Assembly: GCA_963590165.1 (NCBI GenBank)
Contig: CAVANO010000012.1
Span: 24,189 to 88,188 of the forward strand
Length of the DNA: 64,000 bases
DNA from: UBA11524 sp963590165
Lineage (GTDB): Bacteria; Bacillota; Clostridia; Christensenellales; Aristaeellaceae
Direction of reading: 5' to 3'
Shown here: positions 25,302 to 33,465 of the stretch, in pieces
How positions within the stretch are numbered: position 1 is the stretch's first letter
Layout: each line of letters opens with the position of its first letter
Program-made: the position numbers and the translations under genes
The notes under the pieces: model-generated
The model's database searches: none
Told to the model about the DNA's origin: nothing
What the model saw: the letters and a program-made list of their open reading frames with translations, nothing else

Positions 25302-26951
25302 TCAATCCATTTCAATCGTGCAGCCGCCGATAAATTCGCGCAGCAGGCTCAGCGGCGGAATTTCCTGCAGGATGCTGTCATCGATTTCAGGAAAGTAGTT
25401 CAGCGTCTTAATCAGCCGGCGCGACGCAAGATACGTTTCCTTCTCCGGCGGTATCTGCTTGAGAATATCATATGCATAGCGGCGCAAAACCGGCAGCTCG
25501 TAATGCAGCGCGGTGTTGAACATCCTGTCCGCATTCTCCTGATACGGAAAAATCCACTTTTCCTCGCCCCTGCGGACACTCGCCCACATGCTCAGCGTCT
25601 GTTCGGGCGGTGTCGCACGGAACTGCCGGTCTCGCACGATCCGCCGCAGCAGCCGGACATCCGTCGTGCGGATGCGGTTGTGGTCGTCAAGATTTATGCA
25701 CGTCAAGGCGCTGACAAAGATGCGGTACAGCTCATCCTGCTTCAGCCCTTCGCAGAGCATGGGATTCAGCCCGTGAATGCCCTCGATGACCAGCACGGAG
25801 CGTTCCGTCAGCCGAACCAGTGTGCCGCCTTCTTTCCGACGTCCGATATCAAAGGCATACGTCGGCAAAAGGACTTCTTCGCCATCCAGCAGCGCGTTCA
25901 TCTGCGTCCTAAACAGCGGCACATCAATGGTGTCGATGGACTCCAAATCGATGCTGCCGTCCGCTTGCGGTTTGATGCTGTCGCGGTTGAGGTAGTAATT
26001 ATCCAGCGAAATAACCGCCGGCTGCAGCCCGATGACGCGCAAATGCAGCGCGAGCCGCTCGGCAAACGTCGTCTTTCCGGACGAGGAAGGTCCTGCAATC
26101 AGCACGATTTTGCGGTGCTGAATGCTGATTTCCTCCGCAATTTCCGCAATCGCCTTGTCATGCAGCGCCTCATTCAGCCGGATAAACTGGCGGAACCGGT
26201 GCTGCTCAATCATGTCTGCCACATCCGATGCGTTCGTCACGCCCAGCAGGGCACACCATTCGTTCGACTGGTCAAACACCGCCAGATGCTTCGGGCGATG
26301 GACATACGGTGCAGCAATCTGCGGATGCTCCGCCGTCGGCAGGCGCAGGACAATGCCGCGGTCAGGCAGCCACGTCAGTGCAAAAACACTTGCCTGCCCT
26401 GTCCGGCTGACCATCGCGCCGTAGAAATACTCCCAGATGCCATCCAGCCCATACATCGTGAAATACGGCAGCCTGCGGCGGCTGAGCAGCGAGACTTTAT
26501 CCGCCTGTCCCTGCGAGGCGAAGTAGGCTTTCGCGTCAGAGAGCGTCCAATGCTTCTTCTCAAACGGCAGATTCTGCTCCGCAAGCAGGTGCATTTGCTG
26601 TGCAATCGCCTGCGTTTCGCGTTCGGTGATATCATGTCCGGGCATCCGCAGCAGCACGCCGCCGCCCACACTATATTCAATCCGCACGCGCTGACCGGGG
26701 AGGACACGATTCACCGCCGCCAGCAGCAAAAAACGCACGGAGCGCTCATAAATGCGGCGTCCTTCCTCCGTCTGCAGCGTTAGGGGGATTAATTCGCCGT
26801 CATGGGTGATGGGTTCACCGAGCTCCAGCACGCGTCCTGCCTGCTGAACAGCCAGCACACCTTCTGCAGGAATGCCCAGCTGCGCCAGGGCTTTTTCTAC
26901 AGTCAAGCCTTCTGTCAAGGGGATTTGTCTGCCCTTCGATGCGATCATCAT
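25302..26951 (-). CDS. TGS/SAD-domain uridine kinase-like protein
   Basis: 549 residues. It has an N-terminal TGS domain (about 1-65), a ThrRS-like second additional domain (about 70-230), then a P-loop nucleoside kinase domain (about 275-545) with GPSSSGKTTFAERL, SLDNYYLNRDSI and VIEGIHGLNP. This fused family occurs in Firmicutes and is annotated as uridine kinase or phosphoribulokinase-like; the real substrate is unproven. Two adjacent ATGs (26951 and 26948) follow AGGAGGA; the second has the better spacing. The in-frame extension to 27011 runs into repeat DNA and is rejected. It is probably the first gene of an operon with degV. Confidence 0.88.
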   Translation of the reverse strand: MMIASKGRQIPLTEGLTVEKALAQLGIPAEGVLAVQQAGRVLELGEPITHDGELIPLTLQTEEGRRIYERSVRFLLLAAVNRVLPGQRVRIEYSVGGGVLLRMPGHDITERETQAIAQQMHLLAEQNLPFEKKHWTLSDAKAYFASQGQADKVSLLSRRRLPYFTMYGLDGIWEYFYGAMVSRTGQASVFALTWLPDRGIVLRLPTAEHPQIAAPYVHRPKHLAVFDQSNEWCALLGVTNASDVADMIEQHRFRQFIRLNEALHDKAIAEIAEEISIQHRKIVLIAGPSSSGKTTFAERLALHLRVIGLQPAVISLDNYYLNRDSIKPQADGSIDLESIDTIDVPLFRTQMNALLDGEEVLLPTYAFDIGRRKEGGTLVRLTERSVLVIEGIHGLNPMLCEGLKQDELYRIFVSALTCINLDDHNRIRTTDVRLLRRIVRDRQFRATPPEQTLSMWASVRRGEEKWIFPYQENADRMFNTALHYELPVLRRYAYDILKQIPPEKETYLASRRLIKTLNYFPEIDDSILQEIPPLSLLREFIGGCTIEMD

Positions 26952-27374
26952 GCGTCCTCCTCTCTCCAGACGTCGTCTGTTTTTTTTGAGCCCTTCGCAG
27001 TGCACTTCCATGCTAATTGGTCTGTTTCATTGCTTTCGGGGGCTTTGCGATCGCCCCCGAACCCCTTCGCAATACACCTTTTATATCGTTTGCCGAAAAT
27101 TGAGCATGAAAATGAAATCAGGCATGGTGTCGAATGGTTCGAAAAACCGGACGAAGTCTGCGGTCGCCCCCGAACCCCTTCGCAATACACCTTTTATATC
27201 GTTTGCCGAAAATTGAGCATGAAAATGAAATCAGGCATGGTGTCGAATGGTTCGAAAAACCGGACGAAGTCCGCGGTCGCCCACGAACCCCTTCGCAATA
27301 CACCTTTTTGCAGATAACCTGTATTGCAACCTTTTTATAAGGTGCCGAATGGTTCGAAAAACCGGAATCCCCCT
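26952..27374. repeat. 113-bp tandem repeat and related intergenic repeat
   Basis: CGAACCCCTTCGCAATACACC recurs at 27058, 27171 and 27284, an exact 113-bp period, with two nearly identical full units and a third partial unit. Each unit contains GAGCATGAAAATGAAATCAG, a TTCGAAAAACCGGACGAAG segment and a GGTCGCCCCC arm. A fragment before it has the GGGGGCTTTGCGATCGCCCCC hairpin (27038-27058). The period is not a multiple of three, so the repeated peptides it appears to encode shift frame. No gene is supported. Confidence 0.85.
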
Positions 27375-28373
27375 TCAATCCTCAAAAGGCATCGATGTGC
27401 GCTCTGCATTTTCCAGCGCATATTCCAGATCCACCGGTGCGCCATGCTTAACGAGATACGCCTCATCGCGCTGGCGCATCTGCAAGCGCTTCGTATGGAC
27501 ATACGCCACATTCGACGGCGATGCCTTCGATGCACTCATCATCAGCCGCTTCTTGCCGTCCGATTCAAGGCGCAGGCGCGCACGAACCAGCATATTGCCG
27601 TGCTGCGGACAGGCGGCAAGCATCATGTACTTGTCCGCAGTCTGCCGGACATATCCGTCCTGCTCCGCCTTCATCTTCTTGCCGCACACAGGACATCTCG
27701 GCACACGGGCGAAGTCGCTCTCAAACGCCTCCTGCACGGTGTCGAACGTCTCGCCGCCGGCACGCTCGCGCTTGTCCGCATGGCAAAGCATCCGCGGTTT
27801 CTGCGGATACTTCAGCACGTCCTCAGGCTTCGGCAGACTTGCAAACACCAGCGCCGTGTAATACGCGTCATGCAGGGCATTATGGAAATACCGTGCGGCA
27901 TCCTGCTCGATGCTGACCATCTCCATGGCGGTTTTGAGTCCCTTGCGGTCGCGGCAGCCATGCACGTCCGAGAAAAGCCGCTGAATATCGCAAATCGGCG
28001 GCAGCTGCTCCGTATAGCCGAAGAAATCCATGTTCTGCTTCAGCACGCTGATGTCATCGCAGCCCCACGTGAGCAGCGTGTAGTCATCACCGCACCATGC
28101 GGTAAACTGCGCCATCGCATCCAGAAATGTCGGCGCGTCCGCAAGCGTTTCGGCGCTCAGCTGCGTCATTTTGCTGATACGCGGATGAATTTTGATATAG
28201 TACTGCGGGCGAATCGGGATGGAAATGCTGTCAACCACCTGATAGCTTTCGTCCACCTTCACCGCGCCGATTTGAATCATCTCGAATACAAGCCTGTCGC
28301 CGACCTTCCGAAAAACGGCGCCATCATACGACATCGGCTGATTCCACTCCAGGTCCATGACGATATAATGCAA
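27375..28373 (-). CDS. DEDDh 3'-5' exonuclease (KapD/DnaQ-like) with C-terminal zinc-ribbon-like region
   Basis: 332 residues. Exo I is IVMDLEWN (Asp and Glu), the Exo II region lies near LTWGCDDISVL and Exo III is HNALHDAYYTA with the proton-acceptor His (about 160-170). This is the KapD-type RNase T superfamily fold. The C-terminal third adds CPVCGKK and a second Cys/His cluster (AACPQHGN), a probable zinc-binding module not found in minimal exonucleases, which may recognise RNA. It is the last gene of the rpiR-flavoprotein-exonuclease set, 15 bases after its neighbour. No terminator was found before the repeat block. Confidence 0.85.
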   Translation of the reverse strand: MHYIVMDLEWNQPMSYDGAVFRKVGDRLVFEMIQIGAVKVDESYQVVDSISIPIRPQYYIKIHPRISKMTQLSAETLADAPTFLDAMAQFTAWCGDDYTLLTWGCDDISVLKQNMDFFGYTEQLPPICDIQRLFSDVHGCRDRKGLKTAMEMVSIEQDAARYFHNALHDAYYTALVFASLPKPEDVLKYPQKPRMLCHADKRERAGGETFDTVQEAFESDFARVPRCPVCGKKMKAEQDGYVRQTADKYMMLAACPQHGNMLVRARLRLESDGKKRLMMSASKASPSNVAYVHTKRLQMRQRDEAYLVKHGAPVDLEYALENAERTSMPFED

Positions 28374-28388
28374 TGTGCTCTAATCTCC

Positions 28389-29654
28389 TCAATCGTCTTC
28401 TTTTGCTGCGCTTTCACCGGCCAACGCACCCGTTGACCACGCAATTTGCAGGTTATAGCCGCCGGTATGCGCATCGACATCCAGAACCTCGCCCGCAAAA
28501 TACAGCCCCTTGACAAGCCTGCTTTCCATGGTTGCAGGGGTCACTTCCTTCACGCTGACGCCGCCGCGCGTCACAATGGCCTCTTCGATCGGGGCAAGGC
28601 GCTTCAGGTGAATCGGCAATGCCTTGAGCATCGCGGCGATTTTCTCGCGTTCCTCGCGCGTCACCTGTGCGCAGACCTTGTCGCCGTCAATGCCGCATAG
28701 CGCCGGAAACAGCTCCGCGAAGCTCCCCGGCAGCAGGTGCGGCAACATATTTCGCAACTGACGGCGGCTGTCCTCCGCAAGCTCGCGCTGAAGGCGTGCA
28801 TCAAGCTGCTGCGCGGTCAATCCGGGCTTCAGGTCAAGCGTTACGTCCGCATCCGACAGCTTTTCCGGCAGATGGCAGGACATCGTCAGCACGAGCGGTC
28901 CGGAAATGCCGAAGTGCGTGAAAAGCATCTCTCCCAGCTCCGAATACAGCTGCTTTTTGCCCTTTTTGAGCGTTAGCGTCACATTCTTGAGCGACAGCCC
29001 CTGCAGCTGCGCACACCATGGTTCTTCCGTTTCGATGGCGGACAGCACGCCCGACTGCGGCATCACCGTATGCCCGACCTGCTCGGCAAGGCGGTAGCCA
29101 TCCCCTGTTGAGCCGGTCAGCGGACACGATAATCCGCCGGTCGCGATGATGACACGGTCTGCCGGAAGGCTTGTTCCGTCCTGCAGACGCACGCCCGATA
29201 CGCGCGTTTGTCCGTCCGCAGTTTCCGTTAGCAGGGACGACACGCGTGCGCCGTACCTGACCGACACGCCTGCATTGTTCATCAGCCGCTGCAATGTCCG
29301 CGTTACGTCGCTTGCCTTCTCGGTGGACGGGAAGACGCGCCGTCCGCGCTGCACAACAACCGGACAGCCGCCGTCCTCCAGCAGCTGCATCATGTCCTGC
29401 GGCGAAAAGAACGACAACGCGCTGTACAAAAAGCGCGGATTGCGCGGCACCTCGCGCAGAAACTCATCCATCGTGCAATCATTCGTGACGTTGCAGCGTC
29501 CCTTGCCGGTGATATAGACCTTCTTGCCGAGCTTTTCGCCGCGCTCAAGCAGCGTCACCTGCGCTCCGGTGCGTCCTGCAAAAATCGATGCCATCATACC
29601 GGCAGCGCCGCCGCCGATGATGATGATGCGCTTCTCAGGCATGCATGTTCCCAT
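28389..29654 (-). CDS. HI0933-like FAD-dependent oxidoreductase (BaiN/YhiN family)
   Basis: 421 residues. The dinucleotide-binding motif IIIGGGAAGMMASIFAGRTG lies at the N-terminus, followed by the family-specific GKKVYITGKGRCNVTN and, near residue 175, VIIATGGLSCPLTGSTGDGY; the C-terminus has GLYFAGEVLDVDAHTGGYN, the FAD-closing motif. Members reduce flavin substrates such as steroid or bile-acid intermediates, but most have no known substrate. An ATG at 29654 follows GGAGGAAGG and overlaps the regulator gene by 20 bases; an internal ATG at 29642 is an alternative. Confidence 0.9.
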   Translation of the reverse strand: MGTCMPEKRIIIIGGGAAGMMASIFAGRTGAQVTLLERGEKLGKKVYITGKGRCNVTNDCTMDEFLREVPRNPRFLYSALSFFSPQDMMQLLEDGGCPVVVQRGRRVFPSTEKASDVTRTLQRLMNNAGVSVRYGARVSSLLTETADGQTRVSGVRLQDGTSLPADRVIIATGGLSCPLTGSTGDGYRLAEQVGHTVMPQSGVLSAIETEEPWCAQLQGLSLKNVTLTLKKGKKQLYSELGEMLFTHFGISGPLVLTMSCHLPEKLSDADVTLDLKPGLTAQQLDARLQRELAEDSRRQLRNMLPHLLPGSFAELFPALCGIDGDKVCAQVTREEREKIAAMLKALPIHLKRLAPIEEAIVTRGGVSVKEVTPATMESRLVKGLYFAGEVLDVDAHTGGYNLQIAWSTGALAGESAAKEDD

Positions 29655-30516
29655 GCCCTTCCTCCTCCAAATACACCTCGTAGGTCTCCCAGATGGATTC
29701 CAGCTGCTTGAAGTGCTGGCTGAGTGCCTCCTTGCGGTGCAGACCCAGCGTCACAAGCAGCGCATTGATGACGCTCAGCGGCGCCGCCAGCGAATCGACA
29801 AAGCTCGCCATATCCGTCCGCGCGGTCAGCGTTAAATCAGCAATTTCCGCCAGCGGCGACATCGGGCCATCCGTCAGCGCAACCACCTGCGCACCGCCGC
29901 GTTTGGCGAAGCGCATTGCCTCCAGCGTACGCGTCGAATACCGCGGGAAGGAGATGCCAATCAGCACGTCCTTTTCGCGCAGCTTGATGATATCCTCGAA
30001 CACGTCCGTTGCGCCGGAGGACACAAGGTGCACGTTGTCGAAGATGTAGTTGAGATAATAGCCCATAAACTGCGCCAGCGGTGCTGCGGAGCGGAGTCCC
30101 ATCACGTAGATGGCATTGGCAGACAGAAGCAAGTCAACCACCTGATTGAACACAGGGCGTTCAATCTGCTCCAGCGTGTTGCGCAGATTCTGCATGTCGC
30201 TCTTGAGCACCGTTGTCAGCGCCGCCGCCGGGTCAAGCTCTGTCGCCATCTCGAATCGTTGGTTCGCGGTCAGGCGATGGCTGACAAGCTCCTGCAGGGA
30301 GCGCTGGAGCTGCGGATAGCCTTCATAGCCCATGGACGCGGCAAAACGCACCACGGTCGACTCACTCACGCCCACGCTTTCACCAAGGCGGCTGGCAGTC
30401 ATAAACACCGCCTTATCATAATGCTCGACGATGTATTGTGCGATTTTCCGATGACCCTTGCTCAATCGCTTGCCGGATTGATTCAAGCGGTCAATCATGT
30501 CCTGCATATCCTGCAT
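29635..30516 (-). CDS. RpiR/MurR family transcriptional regulator
   Basis: 293 residues. The N-terminal HTH domain contains ESVGVSESTVVRFAASMGYEGYPQL, the RpiR helix-turn-helix. The SIS sugar-isomerase domain (about 115-260) has YVMGLRSAAPLAQF and LIGISFPRYSTRTLEAMRFA, which bind phosphosugars. It probably senses a sugar phosphate or amino sugar; its adjacent genes are not sugar genes, so the target is unclear. The ATG at 30516 has GAAGGAGA upstream and gives the usual N-terminus, while the much longer open frame to 30768 reaches through the promoter. It is first in its operon. Confidence 0.92.
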   Translation of the reverse strand: MQDMQDMIDRLNQSGKRLSKGHRKIAQYIVEHYDKAVFMTASRLGESVGVSESTVVRFAASMGYEGYPQLQRSLQELVSHRLTANQRFEMATELDPAAALTTVLKSDMQNLRNTLEQIERPVFNQVVDLLLSANAIYVMGLRSAAPLAQFMGYYLNYIFDNVHLVSSGATDVFEDIIKLREKDVLIGISFPRYSTRTLEAMRFAKRGGAQVVALTDGPMSPLAEIADLTLTARTDMASFVDSLAAPLSVINALLVTLGLHRKEALSQHFKQLESIWETYEVYLEEEGHGNMHA

Positions 30517-30580
30517 ATTTTTTCTCCTTCTCCCGAAGTCCCGGAGACTGCCGACAGGCGTTCTCCTGCAGTCTTCCTTC

Positions 30581-30609
30581 ATTATATCGGATATGCGGCA
30601 TTTTTGCAA
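30581..30609 (-). promoter_or_regulatory. Promoter of the rpiR operon
   Basis: Minus strand TTGCAA (30609-30604), 17 bases, TATAAT (30586-30581). The leader contains an inverted repeat GACTGC ... GCAGTC (about 30574-30546) that could be an operator or a leader hairpin. Confidence 0.75.
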
Positions 30610-30699
30610 GCGGATTCCATTTAAAATGCAGATTTTACGCCATTTTTTCGGCTGACAGCGCATTTTTGCGAGGAAAACTGCAACCCATCGCGCAGAAGC

Positions 30700-30965
30700 G
30701 AAGCCGCTTTTCATTTTCATCATTACTTTTTGCAGGGTTTCGCCTCTGCGGAGGCGACCAGAGGGCAAGAAAACAGACGAAGTCTGCGATCGTCCTCTGG
30801 ACTGCTTCGCAGTGCACTCTCATATTACTTGATTTTCAATGTGACTATTTGTTGCGTTTGCTAAAGTTCTTCTATGAAAATGAAACCGAGTATAGTACCG
30901 AAACCGAAGAGGTCAAAGAAATCGGACGAAGTGAAATCGGACGAAGCGAAATCGGACGAAGTCCG
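30700..30965. repeat. Intergenic repeat copies plus 15-bp array
   Basis: Most of the 545-base gap between rpiR and the GT2 genes. A reverse core (TTTTCATTTTCATCATTAC, near 30711) is followed by a direct copy: CAGAGGGC, an ACAGACGAAGTCTG hairpin, TCCTCTGGACTGCTTCGCAG and CTATGAAAATGAAACCGAG (near 30875). Three 15-bp units of the form GAAATCGGACGAAGT then lie at about 30918-30963. The rest holds the rpiR promoter and a weak TGGACA-15-TATAAA (31001-31027) before the GT2 gene. Confidence 0.75.
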
Positions 30966-31061
30966 CAGTCATCGCGCGATAGAAGTTTCCCGAACCGCAC
31001 TGGACAAAATCTCTGTTGTAGTATAAAATGATGTAGACAAAGTACGAAGGGAGGAAGCAGC

Positions 31062-31844
31062 ATGCAGGATCTCACAGATCATCACCGGCTGAGTGCGGCG
31101 GTTGTGCTCTATCATTCGGGCGTGGAAATGCTCCCCTGCATTCAGAGCTTTGTGGACAGCGATGTCTATCTCGACCTCTATGTGGTCAATAATTCACCCG
31201 GGGACGCCTCGTTCTTCAGCGCGAACTGGAACTGCCCGGGCATGCATTATCTCGCTGCGGATAAAAATCTCGGCTACGGTGCAGGCAATAACCTCGTCCT
31301 GCCGAAGCTGCGGAGCACCTATCATGTCATCTGCAATCCCGATGTAACGTTCGCGCCGGACACGCTTCGGCGGATGATGGAGGCCATGGAGGAAAGCGGC
31401 GCGACCATCCTGACGCCGCGTGTACTGAATCCCGACGGAACAGAGCAGTTTCTGCCTCGGCGGATGCCGACCGTGCGTCGGCTCATCAGCCGGCGGATGC
31501 CTAAATCCAGCAGATATTGGCAGAAGATTCAGCAGGAATACACGCTTGAAGGGCTGGACGTCAATCAGCGAATGAATGTCGAGTACGCGACGGGTTGCTT
31601 TATGATGGTGCGCACGCGCGTGCTTGCACAGCAGCTGCACGGCTTTGACCCGCGCTTTTTTCTCTACCATGAGGACAGCGATTTGTCGCGGCGCGTGCTG
31701 AAAAACGGCGGCACCATCCTCTATACGCCTGACATCGCCATCACGCACACGTGGAAGCGCGACAGTGCCCACCATTTGAAGGGCATTCTCCGGCATATCC
31801 GCAGCACCATCCAGTATTTCAACAAGTGGGGCTGGACATGGTGA
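31062..31844 (+). CDS. GT2 family glycosyltransferase (rhamnosyltransferase-like)
   Basis: 260 residues, a single GT-A domain. It shows AAVVLYHSGVEMLPCIQSF at the N-terminus, DKNLGYGAGNNL, the DXD-like CNPDVTF (near 90) and, in the second half, ATGCFMMVRTRVL and FFLYHEDSDLSRRV with the catalytic ED pair. This pattern matches WbbL-like rhamnosyltransferases acting on O-antigen-type or wall polysaccharides at the cytoplasmic face. AGGGAGGAAGCAGC precedes the ATG. Its end overlaps the next GT2 gene by 7 bases. Tandem GT2 genes imply a glycan of at least two added sugars. Confidence 0.9.
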   Translation: MQDLTDHHRLSAAVVLYHSGVEMLPCIQSFVDSDVYLDLYVVNNSPGDASFFSANWNCPGMHYLAADKNLGYGAGNNLVLPKLRSTYHVICNPDVTFAPDTLRRMMEAMEESGATILTPRVLNPDGTEQFLPRRMPTVRRLISRRMPKSSRYWQKIQQEYTLEGLDVNQRMNVEYATGCFMMVRTRVLAQQLHGFDPRFFLYHEDSDLSRRVLKNGGTILYTPDIAITHTWKRDSAHHLKGILRHIRSTIQYFNKWGWTW

Positions 31845-32788
31845 CCGCGCGCCCTGCGCCGATGGTGCTGCTTGCGGCGTATCAGGGCGAAAAATATTTG
31901 CCGGAGCAGCTGTCCTCGCTTCAGGCGCAGACAATTTCCTTCACGGCGCTGCTGCGTGATGACGGCTCGAGGGATGCAACCCGTTCTCTGCTAACGGCAA
32001 TTGCGGAATCCGACAGCCGGTTCCGCATGTCCGCATCGTCCGGGCAGCATCTGGGCGCGGTTGGGGCGTTCCGTGCGCTCATCCGCGAGGCAGCATTATC
32101 CGGTCGCGACACGGCTCTGTGCGATCAGGATGACATCTGGCATCCGGAGAAGCTGCACGTTTTGCAGGATGCGTTAGACGCTGCCGAGGCACAATATGGT
32201 GCGGATACGCCGTTGCTTGTGCACTGTGACGGGCGCGTCATTGATGCGCAGGGGAACGTGCTCTGCGAGAGCCTTCGCCGCCATCAGGGGTGGAGCACAT
32301 CCGCCGTTTCGCTGTCGCAGCTGCTCGCGCAGAACAACGTCACCGGCTGCATGCTAATGATGAACGCCCCACTATGCCGCCTATGTGCCGAACACATGCC
32401 GGAAAGCGGCGTTTTTATGCATGACTGGTTCATCGCGCTGACCGCAGCCGCCTTCGGCCATGTCATTCCCGTTGACAGGCAGCTGGTTGACTACCGCCAG
32501 CACGGCAGCAACGTCATGGGCGCAAGCAACGGCGGACTGATGCGCCGCGCATGGCAAGCATTCCGTCAACCTGCAAGGATTCGCAAGCGCCTGCAGCTCT
32601 CATATGACAACGCGGCGATGATTCAGGCAGCTTACGGCAGTGAACTGCCGAAGGACGCGCAGCAAATTATCGGCAATTTCCTGAGCATTCCTTCTGCGAG
32701 GAAGTTCAAGCGCATCCGCCTGCTGATTCAGGGAGATTTCCTGATGCAGTGCACACTGACGCGCATTGCAGCGCTGCTGTTCGCCTAA
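31838..32788 (+). CDS. GT2 family glycosyltransferase
   Basis: 316 residues. GT-A motifs are VLLAAYQGEKYLPEQLSSL, the nucleotide-binding LLRDDGSRD, and ALCDQDDIWHPEKL with the metal-binding DQDD. GVFMHDWFIALTAAAFG and VDYRQHGSNVMG are typical of the putative rhamnosyl/alpha-glycosyltransferases of streptococcal polysaccharide clusters. It has no membrane segment apart from a possibly amphipathic C-terminus. The ATG lies inside the end of the preceding gene, so translation is coupled. It runs convergently towards the phosphonate genes. Confidence 0.88.
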   Translation: MVTARPAPMVLLAAYQGEKYLPEQLSSLQAQTISFTALLRDDGSRDATRSLLTAIAESDSRFRMSASSGQHLGAVGAFRALIREAALSGRDTALCDQDDIWHPEKLHVLQDALDAAEAQYGADTPLLVHCDGRVIDAQGNVLCESLRRHQGWSTSAVSLSQLLAQNNVTGCMLMMNAPLCRLCAEHMPESGVFMHDWFIALTAAAFGHVIPVDRQLVDYRQHGSNVMGASNGGLMRRAWQAFRQPARIRKRLQLSYDNAAMIQAAYGSELPKDAQQIIGNFLSIPSARKFKRIRLLIQGDFLMQCTLTRIAALLFA

Positions 32789-32802
32789 ATGGGTCAAGGT
32801 GG

Positions 32803-32945
32803 GGGGGACTTCGTCCCCTTTTTCGTTCGTCCCTTTTTCGTTCGTCCCTTTTTCGTTCGTCCCTTTTTCGTTCGTCCCTTTTTCGTTCGTCCCTTTTTCG
32901 TTCGTCCCTTTTTCGTTCGTCCCTTTTTCGTTCGTCCCCTTTCTT
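32803..32945. repeat. 15-bp tandem array, about eight copies
   Basis: After a GGGGGGACTTCGTCCCC hairpin the unit TTTTTCGTTCGTCCC repeats about eight times with exact 15-bp spacing, degrading at CTTTCTTTCCTTCG. Because 15 is a multiple of three, all frames stay open and give artificial repetitive peptides on both strands. It lies between the ends of convergent operons. Confidence 0.9.
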
Positions 32946-33034
32946 TCCTTCGTTCCTTTTTCTTTTCCTTGCAGCGTCCATTCCAGCTCCTAAAAACGCA
33001 GTTGTTCAACCGAACAGCTGCGTTTTAGCGTTCC

Positions 33035-33460
33035 TGATTGTTTTTCTGCCCTACGGACTGCTTCGCAATGCACTCTCCTATTGCTTGATCTTCAATGCAA
33101 CCATTTGTTACGTTCGCCAAAGCTCAACTATGAAAATGAAATCAAGCATGCCACCGAACCCGAAGGGGTCAAGGGGGGATCGCAGGCTTCGCCTGTTCTA
33201 TAGCCCCCTTGAGTATTCTGCAGGAATTTCGCCTCTGCGGATGCGATCAGAGGGCAAGAAAACAGACGAAGTCTGCGGTCGCCCTCTGGACTGCTTCGCA
33301 ATGCACTCCCATATTTCTTGATTTTCATGTAACTATTTGTTAAGTTTGCCAAAGTTCAACTATGAAAATGAAATCAAGCATGCCACCGAACCCGAAGGGG
33401 TCAAAGAAAACGGACGAAGTCCGCGATCGCAGGCTTCGCCTGTTCTATAGCCCCCTTATC
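33035..33460. repeat. Two direct copies of the intergenic hairpin repeat
   Basis: Cores CTATGAAAATGAAATCAAGC occur at about 33128 and 33360, each preceded by GACTGCTTCGCAATGCACTC (33055 and 33289) and followed by CATGCCACCGAACCCGAAGG, then GATCGCAGGCTTCGCCTG. The second copy also carries the CAGAGGGC ... GCCCTCTGG hairpin with an ACAGACGAAGTCTG insert. With the 15-bp array it fills the 677-base convergent gap; no terminator with a clean T run was found. Confidence 0.85.
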
Positions 33461-33465
33461 TTCTT

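Noticed and set aside
26872..27378. Overlapping short open frames in the 113-bp repeats
   Set aside because: The period is not a multiple of three and the same peptide appears in shifted frames, so they are repeat artefacts.
32706..33009. Open frames on both strands giving repeated KKGRT or FFVRP peptides
   Set aside because: They are created by the 15-bp array, which keeps every frame open, and have no ribosome site.
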